Assembly (NCBI RefSeq): GCF_016918565.1
Contig: NZ_JAFFQD010000029.1
Location: 1 to 64,000 of the forward strand
Reading direction: 5' to 3'
From: Desulfogranum marinum
GTDB lineage: Bacteria > Desulfobacterota > Desulfobulbia > Desulfobulbales > Desulfobulbaceae
DNA: 64,000 nt
Below the pieces are notes generated by a model. The model did not search any database. It saw nothing but the letters and a program-made list of their open reading frames with translations, and was not told the origin of the DNA. The position numbers and the translations under genes were made by a program. Each line of letters begins with the position of its first letter. Position 1 is the stretch's first letter. Of the stretch, positions 33,535 through 43,224 are shown one piece after another.

Positions 33535-35049
33535 ATGGCTAACAAAGCGGTGTGCATAGCTGTATTGGGAACGGGATCCGACGTGGGCAAATCCATTGTT
33601 ACCTCCGCCCTTTGCCGTATTTTGGTGAACAAGGGGTATCGAGTAGCACCCTTTAAGGCGCAAAATATGTCTAATAATTCAGGGGTTACTGCTGACGGGC
33701 TGGAAATGGGTCGGGCTCAGATTGTACAGGCAGAGGCAGCCAGGATAGCGCCACATGTGGATATGAACCCGGTGCTGCTAAAACCCACCAGCGATGTCGG
33801 CTCCCAGGTTGTGCTTAACGGTAAGGCTTGGATGGAGGCTTCTTCGGTCTCTTATTATGAAAAAAAAGACTATCTGTTTGCTGAGAGCTGTGCCGCCCTT
33901 GATCGTTTGCGCGACCAATACGATGTGATTGTTATGGAAGGTGCCGGATCGTGCGCAGAAGTTAACCTCATGGCCAATGATATCGTTAATTTACGTTGCG
34001 CAGCTTATGCAGACGCCCCGGTTATCCTTGTTGCTGATATTGATAGAGGTGGGGTGTTTGCCCAGATTGTCGGTACTCTAGCCTGCCTGGATGCAGCCCA
34101 GCAGGAACAGATAAAAGGATTTATGGTCAACCGTTTTCGCGGCGATATCAAGTTGTTTCAAGACGGTATTGACTGGATAGAACAAAAAACCGGCAAACGT
34201 GTCTATGGGGTACTGCCCTGGTACAAACATTTTCATATTGAGGCAGAAGATGCGGTGGTTATTGAGAATGCGCCTTCGTATGTCCCTGCAGCCGCTGGAG
34301 ACACTGCCGTTGCTGTCATCAAGTTGCCTCATATCTCCAATTTTAACGATTTTGATCCACTGATGCATATACCGGGGCTTCATTTAGCGTACTTGCAGCA
34401 GCCACAGGATTTGTCTGCCTTTAAGGCTGTGATTTTGCCTGGATCAAAAAGTACTTGTAGCGATCTTGACTGGCTGCGGGCCAGTGGCTGGCTGGATCAT
34501 ATCACAGTGTTTGCCGAAAACGGTGGTCATGTGTTGGGAGTGTGCGGTGGCTATCAGATGCTGGGAACCTGGGTACATGATCCAGACGGTATCGAAGGAA
34601 GGCCCGGGTCCACCGAGGGAATAGGTTTGCTCCCGGTGGAAACGACCTTAAAGGCCCCTAAAACAACCACTCTTACCGATTTTTCCTGGGCTGGGCAGCA
34701 AGGATGCGGCTACGAGATTCACATGGGACAAACCCATCTCGCCGGTGGGCAACCACTGGTGGATGTGCTGTCCAGAAATCAGGAGCAGTGTCAGGATAGA
34801 GATGGCTGTGTCAATGATAATGGAAATGTCATTGGTACCTATGTACATGGCTTTTTTGATAGCCCTTCGGTCACCCGTCATTGGTTGCGCTTGATCGGTC
34901 TTGACGGGCTGCAGCCTGAAGAGCAGTTGCACGGTCCTGCAGGCCGCGACAAAGCCTATGACCAGCTTGCCGAACATGCAGCGCAACATCTCGACATTGA
35001 GGCCATTCTTGAATTGATTGACACAACCACGAGTGGAGAACAAGCATGA
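33535..35049 (+). CDS. cbiP: Cobyric acid synthase
   Basis: A 504-residue glutamine-dependent amidotransferase that amidates side chains b, d, e and g to give cobyric acid. The N-terminal P-loop is GTGSDVGKSIVTSALCRIL, followed by PFKAQNMSNNSGVT. The C-terminal glutaminase domain carries HVLGVCGGYQMLG with the nucleophile Cys and GTYVHGFFD with the catalytic His. It opens the plus-strand late cobalamin operon, divergent from cbiK. Length is normal. Confidence 0.96.
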   Translation: MANKAVCIAVLGTGSDVGKSIVTSALCRILVNKGYRVAPFKAQNMSNNSGVTADGLEMGRAQIVQAEAARIAPHVDMNPVLLKPTSDVGSQVVLNGKAWMEASSVSYYEKKDYLFAESCAALDRLRDQYDVIVMEGAGSCAEVNLMANDIVNLRCAAYADAPVILVADIDRGGVFAQIVGTLACLDAAQQEQIKGFMVNRFRGDIKLFQDGIDWIEQKTGKRVYGVLPWYKHFHIEAEDAVVIENAPSYVPAAAGDTAVAVIKLPHISNFNDFDPLMHIPGLHLAYLQQPQDLSAFKAVILPGSKSTCSDLDWLRASGWLDHITVFAENGGHVLGVCGGYQMLGTWVHDPDGIEGRPGSTEGIGLLPVETTLKAPKTTTLTDFSWAGQQGCGYEIHMGQTHLAGGQPLVDVLSRNQEQCQDRDGCVNDNGNVIGTYVHGFFDSPSVTRHWLRLIGLDGLQPEEQLHGPAGRDKAYDQLAEHAAQHLDIEAILELIDTTTSGEQA

Positions 35050-36122
35050 TCCAGGGACATGGCGGAAATGTTGCCTCAGTGGCAGCCCGATTAGGGTGCA
35101 AGCCTGATGAAATTGTTGACATGAGCAGTAATATCAATCCGCTGGGGGTTGTGCCTGGTTTGCTTGAGCATTTGCACCAGCGACTGGACACCGTCATGTC
35201 ACTGCCTGAGGTTGATGCCGGAGCAGCGGTTGCCGGTATTGCCGATATTCTGGGGATTGATGCAGGACGGGTGCTGATGGGAACAGGCTCAACTCAATTT
35301 ATCTATACTGCTTGCCCTGCCCTTGGCGCAAAAAAGGTGTTAATCGTTGGGCCGACCTATGCTGATTACACCTCCAGTTGCCGGATGCATGGTATAGTCC
35401 CTGACTATTTTTTGGCACAACCAGGGGAAGATTTTCAGGTAAACTGTGAACAACTGGCTGAAAAGGCTAGCGAGTTTGATACCGTTTTCATCTGCAACCC
35501 TAATAACCCTACAGGGGCCTTGATTCCCCATCAGGAGTTGCTTGCACTTTGTAAACGTCTCCCGCAGACGAAGTTTATCATTGATGAGTCATATCTGCCG
35601 TTTGCACCACAGCAGGTTGACCAGAGTATGACCAGCTGTGCATGTGAGAATGTGATTGTTCTTTGGTCACTTTCCAAGATTTATGGTATTCCCGGATTGC
35701 GGGCTGGTTTTCTGATTGGCAGTGCAGGTGTAGTCGAGCAGTTCAGGCGCTATATGCAGCCTTGGTGCGCAAACAGTCTGGCCCAGGAGGCAATTGGTTA
35801 CCTGGCAGCAAATAAGCAGATACTTGAAGATTTTGTCAGCAAGACCAAAATGTATTTGGCCGAAGAAATGGCGACCTTTCGCAGCCAACTGGCAGGGTGT
35901 GGTGCCACGCTCTATCCCAGTGTAACCCCATATCAGTTGATCGGGTTACCTCGTGGCCATACGGCTGAGGAGGTTTGCGAACGGTTGGTAGATGATCGGC
36001 TTTTGATCAGGAATTGCAGTAATTTTCATGGGCTTGATAGTGGATATGTTCGGATATCCTTGAAAAAAGCAGAGATCAACCGAATGGCAGCTCGGCTTTT
36101 TGTTGCTGCTATCGGGAGGTGA
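35046..36122 (+). CDS. cobD: L-threonine-O-3-phosphate decarboxylase (CobD type)
   Basis: A 358-residue PLP enzyme of fold type I that makes (R)-1-amino-2-propanol phosphate, the linker of the nucleotide loop. Family features are MSSNINPLGVVPG, FICNPNNPTGALIP, IIDESYLPFA and the PLP lysine in LWSLSKIYGIPGLRAGF. The resemblance to histidinol-phosphate aminotransferase is general, but the operon context (between cbiP and cbiB) supports decarboxylase. The start overlaps the cbiP stop by four bases. Confidence 0.9.
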   Translation: MIQGHGGNVASVAARLGCKPDEIVDMSSNINPLGVVPGLLEHLHQRLDTVMSLPEVDAGAAVAGIADILGIDAGRVLMGTGSTQFIYTACPALGAKKVLIVGPTYADYTSSCRMHGIVPDYFLAQPGEDFQVNCEQLAEKASEFDTVFICNPNNPTGALIPHQELLALCKRLPQTKFIIDESYLPFAPQQVDQSMTSCACENVIVLWSLSKIYGIPGLRAGFLIGSAGVVEQFRRYMQPWCANSLAQEAIGYLAANKQILEDFVSKTKMYLAEEMATFRSQLAGCGATLYPSVTPYQLIGLPRGHTAEEVCERLVDDRLLIRNCSNFHGLDSGYVRISLKKAEINRMAARLFVAAIGR

Positions 36123-36129
36123 GGCTGCT

Positions 36130-37098
36130 ATGTCTTTTTTGTGGTTACACCTGCTGGTACTGCCGACAGCCTTTGCTCTGGACAGGTTAATAGGTGACCC
36201 TCCCTCCCTGCCACATCCTATCCGGTGGATGGGCAACGCCATCACCAGCTGTGAACCTTTTTTTCGAAACCTTTTTAAAAATGAAAAAATAGCAGGAACC
36301 TTATTCGCTTTGATTCTGATCAGCGGTTGCTGGTTGCTTTGTTTTCTTTTGCTCATGGCCATGCAGTGGATCCATCCTGCTGTTGGGTTTGTCACTGAAG
36401 TAGTTATGGTTTTTTATTGTTTTTCGTCCAAGTCACTTGCCCAGGCTGGGTTGGACATACACAAGTTGTTGGCGAGTGGTCAGGTTGACCAGGCTCGCAA
36501 CGCAGTGGCAATGATTGTTGGCAGGGATGTCCAGTCGTACCAGGCAGACGATATTGCCAGGGCAACTGTGGAAACAGTGGCCGAGAATTTTGTTGATGGT
36601 TTCCTGTCTCCCCTCTTGTTTGCGGTTATTGGAGGCGGTCCCCTGGCCCTTACTTATAAGATGGTCAATACCCTGGATTCCATGGTTGGTTATAAGAATG
36701 AACGGTATCTTTATTTTGGCAGGGCTGCTGCCAGGATAGATGATGTCGCCAATTTTATTCCAGCCCGACTTTCCATCTATGTTATTGGGCTTGCCGCACA
36801 ATTTTCTGTATTGAAAAGTGGCTGTCGTGCACTTGCTGTAGCACGAAAAGAAGGGCGAAATCACAGCAGTCCTAATGCAGGCCACCCAGAGGCCGCTTTT
36901 GCCGGAGCTATGGGCATCAGACTGAATGGACCTAATTATTACGGTGGCCGGCTTGTTGAAAAGCCATTTATTGGTATGCGCTTTGATCCCCCTGGTGTGG
37001 AGCATATTAAGATAGCCTGCCGGCTCATGTTACGGTCCTCGGAGATAGGATGTCTGCTTGCATGGGGATTGGGCGTGCTTTTGCAAAGTGTTTTGTAA
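36130..37098 (+). CDS. cbiB: Adenosylcobinamide-phosphate synthase
   Basis: A 322-residue inner-membrane protein with about four to five hydrophobic segments. It attaches aminopropanol (phosphate) to adenosylcobyric acid. The family signature ALDRLIGDPPSLPHPIRWMG lies at the N-terminus, and the block VETVAENFVDGFLSPLLF follows. The later NAGHPEAAFAGAMGIRLNGP is also typical. The start at 36130 is chosen for the GGAGG eight bases upstream; a longer frame begins inside the preceding gene. Confidence 0.95.
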   Translation: MSFLWLHLLVLPTAFALDRLIGDPPSLPHPIRWMGNAITSCEPFFRNLFKNEKIAGTLFALILISGCWLLCFLLLMAMQWIHPAVGFVTEVVMVFYCFSSKSLAQAGLDIHKLLASGQVDQARNAVAMIVGRDVQSYQADDIARATVETVAENFVDGFLSPLLFAVIGGGPLALTYKMVNTLDSMVGYKNERYLYFGRAAARIDDVANFIPARLSIYVIGLAAQFSVLKSGCRALAVARKEGRNHSSPNAGHPEAAFAGAMGIRLNGPNYYGGRLVEKPFIGMRFDPPGVEHIKIACRLMLRSSEIGCLLAWGLGVLLQSVL

Positions 37099-37128
37099 CG
37101 ATGAAAAACGATATTGAGGAAAACACGG

Positions 37129-37329
37129 ATGAAAAAAATACCCTGTGAGCTGACCCTGGGCAATGGTGGTGACGTCGTGGCAATGGTGCCACTTGAAGAT
37201 GACGGAACGCTGAGAATCCCTGCTTATTCTCTTTATGGAACCTTTAAAGAAGGGGTTATCGGCTGCCGGGTCATGAGCCCGGAAGATAAAAAGCAGGTGG
37301 TACGAGAGGTATGGGACAAAACCGACTAG
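37129..37329 (+). CDS. Small hypothetical protein (66 aa)
   Basis: I do not recognise a named family. The product begins MKKIPCELTLGNGGDVVAMV and continues GTLRIPAYSLYGTFKEGVIG, ending with a charged helix. It is predicted to be cytosolic. TGAGG lies eight bases before ATG 37129. It is 30 bases after cbiB on the same strand and is probably the last gene of that operon. An upstream TTG would add five residues. Confidence 0.65.
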   Translation: MKKIPCELTLGNGGDVVAMVPLEDDGTLRIPAYSLYGTFKEGVIGCRVMSPEDKKQVVREVWDKTD

Positions 37330-37384
37330 GTTAACTCCTCCCACACCCACACCTATCAGGTGACATTTCTTTTAAAGTACCTGA

Positions 37385-38809
37385 TCAGGAGAGCGCAATA
37401 CCCGCAAGTTTTGTATCAAGGTATTCCTCAAGCCCTGCTCTGGCGCCTTCCCTCCCCAATCCGCTTTGTTTGATACCGCCAAAGGGCGCTGCCGCACTGG
37501 TAGGGTTTATATCATTAATGCCGACCATACCGAATTTGAGTTGTTCAAAGGTGCGTATTGCCCGGTTAATATCGTTGGTGTAGATATATGCTGCCAACCC
37601 GTAATCAGTGTCGTTAGCCATGCCGATAATGTCATCGTTATCGTCAAAAGGTATCACCGCTGCTGCCGGGCCGAAGGTCTCTTCACGGTAAATCAGCATC
37701 TCCGGCGTTACTTCACTGAGCAGGGTGGGGGCATAGAAAAATCCATTCTCCAGTCCTTGTTTCAATATTCTTCTGCCTCCAACAAGGAGTTCGGCACCCT
37801 TTGCGCGTGCATCTTCTACTTGGTTGGCCACTTTGTCCAGTGCCGTTTGGTTGACCAGGGGGCCGATGGTAATGCCTTTTTTCAACCCATTTCCAGCTTG
37901 CATAGCTGTGATACGTTCACTTAGGGTCTCAAGAAAGGGAGTGAGGATACGCCGGTGGACATAAATGCGGTTTGGACAAATACATGCCTGGCCGGTATTG
38001 AGAAACTTGACCAGGGCAGCACCTTTGGCAGCATGAACAGGGTTGGCATCAGCAAAGACTATAAAGGGCGCATGCCCACCCAGTTCCATGGAAACACGCT
38101 TGAGTTGTGGCGCAGCCTCTGTGGCAAGTAGTCTGCCTACCCTGGTGGAGCCGGTAAAGGTGATTTTGCGTATAGATTGGTTGGTGCACAGCTCATGCCC
38201 CACAGGGACGGGATCAGCTGCGGTTACCAGATTCACTACTCCTGTGGGAATGCCTGCTTTTTCAAAAATTTTAAACAAGGCTATGGCGCATAACGGTGTT
38301 GCCTCTGCCGGTTTAAGTATCACCGTACATCCTGCAGCAAGAGCCGGGGCAATTTTACGGGTAATCATGGAAACAGGGTAATTCCACGGCGTGATGGCAC
38401 CAACAATACCCACCGGTTGCCTCTGAACCAGAAAACGCTGGTTACTGCGCGATGAGGGGATGGTCTCGCCGTAAATCCGTTTTGCTTCTTCTGCAAACCA
38501 GAGGAGGAAATCGGCTCCATATTGCACCTCAGTGGTGGCTGCTTTGAGAGGTTTTCCTTGCTCCATGGTCATCATTTCGGCAAGCGCTTGTTTTTCCTGG
38601 AGCATTATTTGATGAGCACGGTACAGGTATGCTGAGCGTTCGTAGGCGGTTGTTGCTGACCAGGAAGAATACGCATTTTCGGCGGCTGCTATGGCCAAAC
38701 GGGTCTCTTCAATCCCACCATCGGCCACCCTGGCAATGGTATTCCCGGTAGCTGGATTGATAACCGCAAAGGTTGCCTTTGTTTGTATCCATTGTCCGTT
38801 GATAAACAT
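37385..38809 (-). CDS. NAD(P)-dependent aldehyde dehydrogenase (succinate-semialdehyde type)
   Basis: A 474-residue cytosolic dehydrogenase. Recognisable parts are ITPWNYPVSMITRKIAPALA, FTGSTRVGR of the coenzyme fold, the catalytic Glu in VSMELGGHAPFIVF and the catalytic Cys in NTGQACICPNRIYVH. The C-terminal APFGGIKQSGLGREG block is that of the GabD group. Succinate semialdehyde is the likeliest substrate, but related aldehydes cannot be excluded. It stands alone and converges with the cobalamin operon. Confidence 0.9.
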   Translation of the reverse strand: MFINGQWIQTKATFAVINPATGNTIARVADGGIEETRLAIAAAENAYSSWSATTAYERSAYLYRAHQIMLQEKQALAEMMTMEQGKPLKAATTEVQYGADFLLWFAEEAKRIYGETIPSSRSNQRFLVQRQPVGIVGAITPWNYPVSMITRKIAPALAAGCTVILKPAEATPLCAIALFKIFEKAGIPTGVVNLVTAADPVPVGHELCTNQSIRKITFTGSTRVGRLLATEAAPQLKRVSMELGGHAPFIVFADANPVHAAKGAALVKFLNTGQACICPNRIYVHRRILTPFLETLSERITAMQAGNGLKKGITIGPLVNQTALDKVANQVEDARAKGAELLVGGRRILKQGLENGFFYAPTLLSEVTPEMLIYREETFGPAAAVIPFDDNDDIIGMANDTDYGLAAYIYTNDINRAIRTFEQLKFGMVGINDINPTSAAAPFGGIKQSGLGREGARAGLEEYLDTKLAGIALS

Positions 38810-38877
38810 GTACGTCTCCTTGAGAGTCGAATTCCTTGGTATGAGACTCGATTGTTACACAGGCAGCCGAAACGTTC

Positions 38878-38940
38878 AGCCGGAATTTTTCATGAGCATT
38901 TAACCCGGCACCGTCTGAACTGATGAGAAATTCGGGTTAG
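38878..38940. repeat. Family A short inverted pair
   Basis: AGCCGGAATTTTTCATGAGC (left) and TGATGAGAAATTCGGGTTAG (right) are inverted copies about 25 bases apart. The right arm plus flank (38911-38940) matches 51975-52005 on the opposite strand at about 26 of 30 positions. It lies between the dehydrogenase and the histidine kinase. Confidence 0.8.
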
Positions 38941-39174
38941 GCTGCAAATATATGTTTTTTATGCAGAGGGCTTTGTACAAAGGGCCTGATGACTGGCTTG
39001 TTGACAACAATTTTATACCTATCATATAGTGTAACGGTCAAGGGTGGAAATCGCATAGCCCTTTTTTAGTTAGTGTTTGTGCTAGGCCGGACAGGTGAGC
39101 TACACACTCATATCTTTTTGTGTGCATTATATGGGCTGTATTATCAGTCCTTTCTTAAAGAATCGGGGATATTT

Positions 39175-41634
39175 ATGCAGTGGCTGCGACGCTTGAGCTT
39201 TCAGGGAACAATAACTGCCAGCATAATCTTGATCATAATGCTTGTTTATTTTTCTGTCGGCGCGCTCTGGGTTGCCGATCAATTTATAAAGTTTGATGCC
39301 GAAGCCAAAGCCCGGAAAGAGGCGTATGTCCAAGAACACAAAGCTGTTGCCCGTATGGAAGTCGACAGGATCGTTGATTTTATCAACTACCAGCGAAGGC
39401 AAACCGAAAGGGAGTTGAAAGTCACTCTGCGAGCCAGGGTTGAGGAGGCTATCAATATTGCGCAGACTCTGTATGCCGGCTTTGCAGGCTCAAAAAGTGA
39501 GCAGGAGGTAAAGCTGCTTATTACCGAGGCACTGCGCAATGTTCGCTTTGATGGTGGAGCCGGTTATTTTTTTATTTATGACCTGGACGGCAATAACATA
39601 CTGCTCCCCTTTTCACCTGAGCTGGAAGGGACCAACATGATTGATTTAAAGGACAGCAAAGGGGGGTATACGGTCAGGCGAGGAATTGAGTTGATCAAAA
39701 CCAAAGGGGAGGGATTTTTAAATTGGTATTGGTATGAACCCGATAAGTCGGCAAAGATGAAGGAAAAGCTAGGCTTCATCAAATCTTTTGAGCCTCTTGG
39801 ATGGTACATTGGGACAGGCACTTATCTTGAAAATTATACGCAAATAATTCAGCAGAGAACACTGGGCTGGATAAATCAGGTTCGATATGGCGAGGAAGGG
39901 TATATTTTTGTCTATGATTACGAGGGAACGACCCTGGCCCACTATAAACCTGAAAATATCGGAGTGAATCGCTGGACATTTATGGATTCTAACGGAACGG
40001 CGGTGCTGCAGGAATTTATCCGTATGGCCCGTAACGAGGGAAGTGGGTTTCTGGAATATGTGGGGACTATCAGACCGAGTACCGGATTGCCTGCTCCAAA
40101 GGTAGGGTATTCGCGAGGTGTGGATGGCTGGCAGTGGATGGTTGGGTCCGGGCTGTATGTGGATGCAATTAACCAAACCCTCGCTTTAAAACGAAGGGCG
40201 CTGATAGAAAAGATACAAAATCATGCTGTTATTTTCTTGTTTATATTACTTGTCAGCATGGTGCCGATTATTTTGTTATCTCGTTATTTGACCCGAGGTA
40301 TTGGTAATAATATTGTCCTGTTTACCGATTTTTTAGAACAATCATTACAAGATGTAAGGAAAATAGAGGCCCAAGATGTTCATTTCAAAGAGTTTCAAGG
40401 GCTCGTCCGAGCAGCTAACAGGATGGTGGACAGGCAGGAAAAAGCTGCAGAAGATTTGAAAAATGTGCAGGAGCAGCTTGTAAAAAGTCAAAAAATGGAG
40501 GCTCTGGGGCTCCTCGCAAGCGGTGTTGCCCATGATCTTAATAACATTCTTTCATCAATGATCGGCTATCCTGACCTTATTATGAACAGTCTGCCGCCTG
40601 ATAGTCCGCAAAGGAAGCCTATTACTATAATTAAGGAGGCCGGCCTGCAAGCTGCCAATGTAGTTGAAGATTTACTGACCCTTGCCCGGAGGGGAGTTGA
40701 GCAGCGGATGGTGCTTAATTTAAATAACCTGATAGAAAAGTACCTTGGGTCCTCCGAGTATACAAAAATGTTGGAGCAGCATCCTGAAGTAGTGGTGGAT
40801 GTAGAGCTGGAATCTGAGTTGATGAAAATGAAGGGAGCGCCATTACATCTGGAAAAAACGATCCTCAATCTTGTTAATAATGCCATCGAGGTTCAGCCCC
40901 AAGGAGGGCATGTTCTCATTACCACTGAAAATAAATATGTTGACCATTTTCTTGATGGCTTCCAGCAGGTTAAGGAAGGGGAATATGTGGTGCTGAGGGT
41001 CGTCGATCAGGGCGATGGGATAGCCCAGGAGGATATCGGGCATGTTTTTGAACCTTTTTTTTCAAAAAAACGGTTGGGAAAGAGTGGGACCGGGCTCGGG
41101 CTCGCCGTTGTGTGGGCAACTCTTCAGGATCACGAGGGGTTTGTTAATGTTACCAGCGAGGAGAGAAAAGGGACTACTTTTGAACTCTTTTTTCGAGCAA
41201 CCCGTGAAGATATTGCACAGGAAGTGCGATTGCAGAACCAAAATGATGTTCGCGGTCACGGGGAACGGCTTCTGGTCGTTGATGATGTAGTGGAGCAGCG
41301 TGACCTGGCGGTGGCTATTCTTACCCAACTCGGGTATCAGGCCGATGCGGTTAGCAGCGGCGAAGAGGCATTGGCCTATCTTCAGCGGCAGAGAGTTGAC
41401 CTGGTGGTATTGGATATGATTTTGGCTGATCCCTATATGGACGGACTGGAGACCTACAAAAGAATTGTGCAGCTCTACCCGGGGCAAAAGGCGATTATAG
41501 CCAGCGGATATGCTGAAACCGCAAGGGTGAAAGCGGCCATGATGCTTGGCGTGGGGCAGTATCTGAAAAAGCCATATACCGTTGAAAAAATAGGTTTGAC
41601 AATCAAGCGGGTTTTAGCCGAGCCGAGGCGGTGA
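39175..41634 (+). CDS. Cache-domain hybrid sensor histidine kinase with receiver domain
   Basis: An 819-residue inner-membrane sensor. One membrane helix lies near residues 10-32. A periplasmic region follows (about 33-335) with two Cache-like repeats (GGAGYFFIYDLDGNNILLPF and GEEGYIFVYDYEGTTLAHY), then a second helix near 345-368. The kinase core has LASGVAHDLNNILSSMIGY with the phospho-accepting His, ILNLVNNAIEVQ (N box) and GTGLGLAVVWATL. The C-terminal receiver has the Asp in LVVLDMIL and Lys in KKPYT. No output regulator lies next to it. The start at 39175 gives a short cytoplasmic N-terminus. Confidence 0.9.
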   Translation: MQWLRRLSFQGTITASIILIIMLVYFSVGALWVADQFIKFDAEAKARKEAYVQEHKAVARMEVDRIVDFINYQRRQTERELKVTLRARVEEAINIAQTLYAGFAGSKSEQEVKLLITEALRNVRFDGGAGYFFIYDLDGNNILLPFSPELEGTNMIDLKDSKGGYTVRRGIELIKTKGEGFLNWYWYEPDKSAKMKEKLGFIKSFEPLGWYIGTGTYLENYTQIIQQRTLGWINQVRYGEEGYIFVYDYEGTTLAHYKPENIGVNRWTFMDSNGTAVLQEFIRMARNEGSGFLEYVGTIRPSTGLPAPKVGYSRGVDGWQWMVGSGLYVDAINQTLALKRRALIEKIQNHAVIFLFILLVSMVPIILLSRYLTRGIGNNIVLFTDFLEQSLQDVRKIEAQDVHFKEFQGLVRAANRMVDRQEKAAEDLKNVQEQLVKSQKMEALGLLASGVAHDLNNILSSMIGYPDLIMNSLPPDSPQRKPITIIKEAGLQAANVVEDLLTLARRGVEQRMVLNLNNLIEKYLGSSEYTKMLEQHPEVVVDVELESELMKMKGAPLHLEKTILNLVNNAIEVQPQGGHVLITTENKYVDHFLDGFQQVKEGEYVVLRVVDQGDGIAQEDIGHVFEPFFSKKRLGKSGTGLGLAVVWATLQDHEGFVNVTSEERKGTTFELFFRATREDIAQEVRLQNQNDVRGHGERLLVVDDVVEQRDLAVAILTQLGYQADAVSSGEEALAYLQRQRVDLVVLDMILADPYMDGLETYKRIVQLYPGQKAIIASGYAETARVKAAMMLGVGQYLKKPYTVEKIGLTIKRVLAEPRR

Positions 41635-41666
41635 CAACTGGTGGGTCATAGGGCCTGCCATTTTAT

Positions 41667-43166
41667 TTAAATTTCGACTCTGTTTCTACCATTTCTTTTG
41701 GCAGTATACAGAGCTTGATCAGCGTTGCTGATGAGTGCTGGTCTAGCGTCTTTAACTCCCTCTATATCATCGGTGCTGCTAACACCGACACTGACTGTAA
41801 TTTTAAGTTGCTGGCTGTTGATGGTGAGCTCCAGTTGTTCTATGCCACGGCGGATACGCTGGGCAAGAACCTTGGCACCGCTTTTCTTTATCTCGGGGAG
41901 TATAATGGCAAATTCTTCTCCGCCATATCTGGCAACTATGTCGCAGTGGCGAACCAATTTAGCCATTTTCAGACTGACCTGGCGGAGTACATGGTCGCCG
42001 GCAGGATGGCCGTAGGTGTCATTCACTCGTTTGAAAAAATCGACATCCAGTAGTAAAAGAGAGACAGAATGTTTGTATCGGATTGACCTCTGAATTTCTG
42101 CTTCAAGGATTTCCTGAAAATATCTGTGATTGTAGAGTCCGGTTAGATCATCACGAAAGGCGAGTTTTCGCAATTTGTCATTGGCTTCTTTCAGATTGAG
42201 AGCCAGTTGTTCTGCAGTCTGCTTGGCCTGTTTCAGCTCCAGTACAACTTGTTCATAAGAGAAATTAAGTCGTCGTAGCTCATCGTTGGCTTCCTGCATC
42301 AGCTGAGAAAAGGGTTTCATCTCTCCTGGATCCACGGCAAATAGACCCATTACTTCTCTTGCTTTTTCACCAATGGAATCAATCAACTCATCTATCTGTT
42401 CATGCTCCACCCCAAAATTTTTTGCCAGCGAGTTATGGACTTCTGCAAATTTTTTGTTTGATTGTGAACTATGGTATATTGAAGAGATCTTGTCGGATAT
42501 GTTGAGTAGCTGGGCAGGCCCATGTTGGTTGTCAAAGGTTTCGCTGGTGTGATGGTACCTAATAGGATTGTAAATTGTTTCCGGCAGGTTCCAGGATTTG
42601 AGCAGGTGGGACCCAAGTTCTGTATGGTCAAATCCGAATTGATCTTTTTCTGCCTCGTAAAAGCGTTTCCCGGTGATGCGGTTTTTATCAAGCATTTCTG
42701 TGAAGGCGGGTGCATCTACCAGAAAGAAGATTAGTATACCTATATCCTGGAGTAGAGCCGTGATGAATATATCTTCGTCGGCAATGCCTGTTTTTTTTGC
42801 CAGTGTTTTTGCAGAAACCGCTGTCGAAATGGATCTTTTCCAGAAAAGGTCGAGATCAAATCCCCCCTGTGGGATGTCTTTAAAGCTGTCGACAATGACA
42901 AAAGAAAGGGCAATGTTTTTGAGCGTTTGGGTGCCTAGCAGTCCTGTGGCCTGGGACAGGGAGGTGACTTGCTTGGGCAAGCTGTAAAGCGAAGAGTTGG
43001 CAACTTTCAGGACTTGAGCCGTGAGTACCGGATCGGCCATGACGATATCTGCCAGTTCTTCAAAATTTATCTCATCACTGCGAACCGCCTCCAGAATTTT
43101 CAGTGCAATTGCAGGGGGTGTAGGTAATCGGGTCGTCTGGTTTATAAACTCTTGCAAATCCGTCAT
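41667..43166 (-). CDS. HDOD-domain diguanylate cyclase
   Basis: A 499-residue cytosolic signalling protein. An HDOD domain (about 10-210; LPTPPAIALKILEAVRSDEI at the N-terminus) is followed by a helical linker and a GGDEF domain (about 335-495). The active-site motif is GGEEF (ARYGGEEFAIILPE), expected to be catalytic. An inhibitory I-site RxxD (RHCD) lies five residues before it. It should make cyclic di-GMP, a candidate ligand for the GEMM riboswitch in this window. The ribosome site is AAGGAAAG. Confidence 0.93.
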   Translation of the reverse strand: MTDLQEFINQTTRLPTPPAIALKILEAVRSDEINFEELADIVMADPVLTAQVLKVANSSLYSLPKQVTSLSQATGLLGTQTLKNIALSFVIVDSFKDIPQGGFDLDLFWKRSISTAVSAKTLAKKTGIADEDIFITALLQDIGILIFFLVDAPAFTEMLDKNRITGKRFYEAEKDQFGFDHTELGSHLLKSWNLPETIYNPIRYHHTSETFDNQHGPAQLLNISDKISSIYHSSQSNKKFAEVHNSLAKNFGVEHEQIDELIDSIGEKAREVMGLFAVDPGEMKPFSQLMQEANDELRRLNFSYEQVVLELKQAKQTAEQLALNLKEANDKLRKLAFRDDLTGLYNHRYFQEILEAEIQRSIRYKHSVSLLLLDVDFFKRVNDTYGHPAGDHVLRQVSLKMAKLVRHCDIVARYGGEEFAIILPEIKKSGAKVLAQRIRRGIEQLELTINSQQLKITVSVGVSSTDDIEGVKDARPALISNADQALYTAKRNGRNRVEI

Positions 43167-43224
43167 CTAGTAGTCTTTCCTTAGGAAAAAAGTCGTGTTG
43201 AGCAATTGCCGGAATATCCATGCT

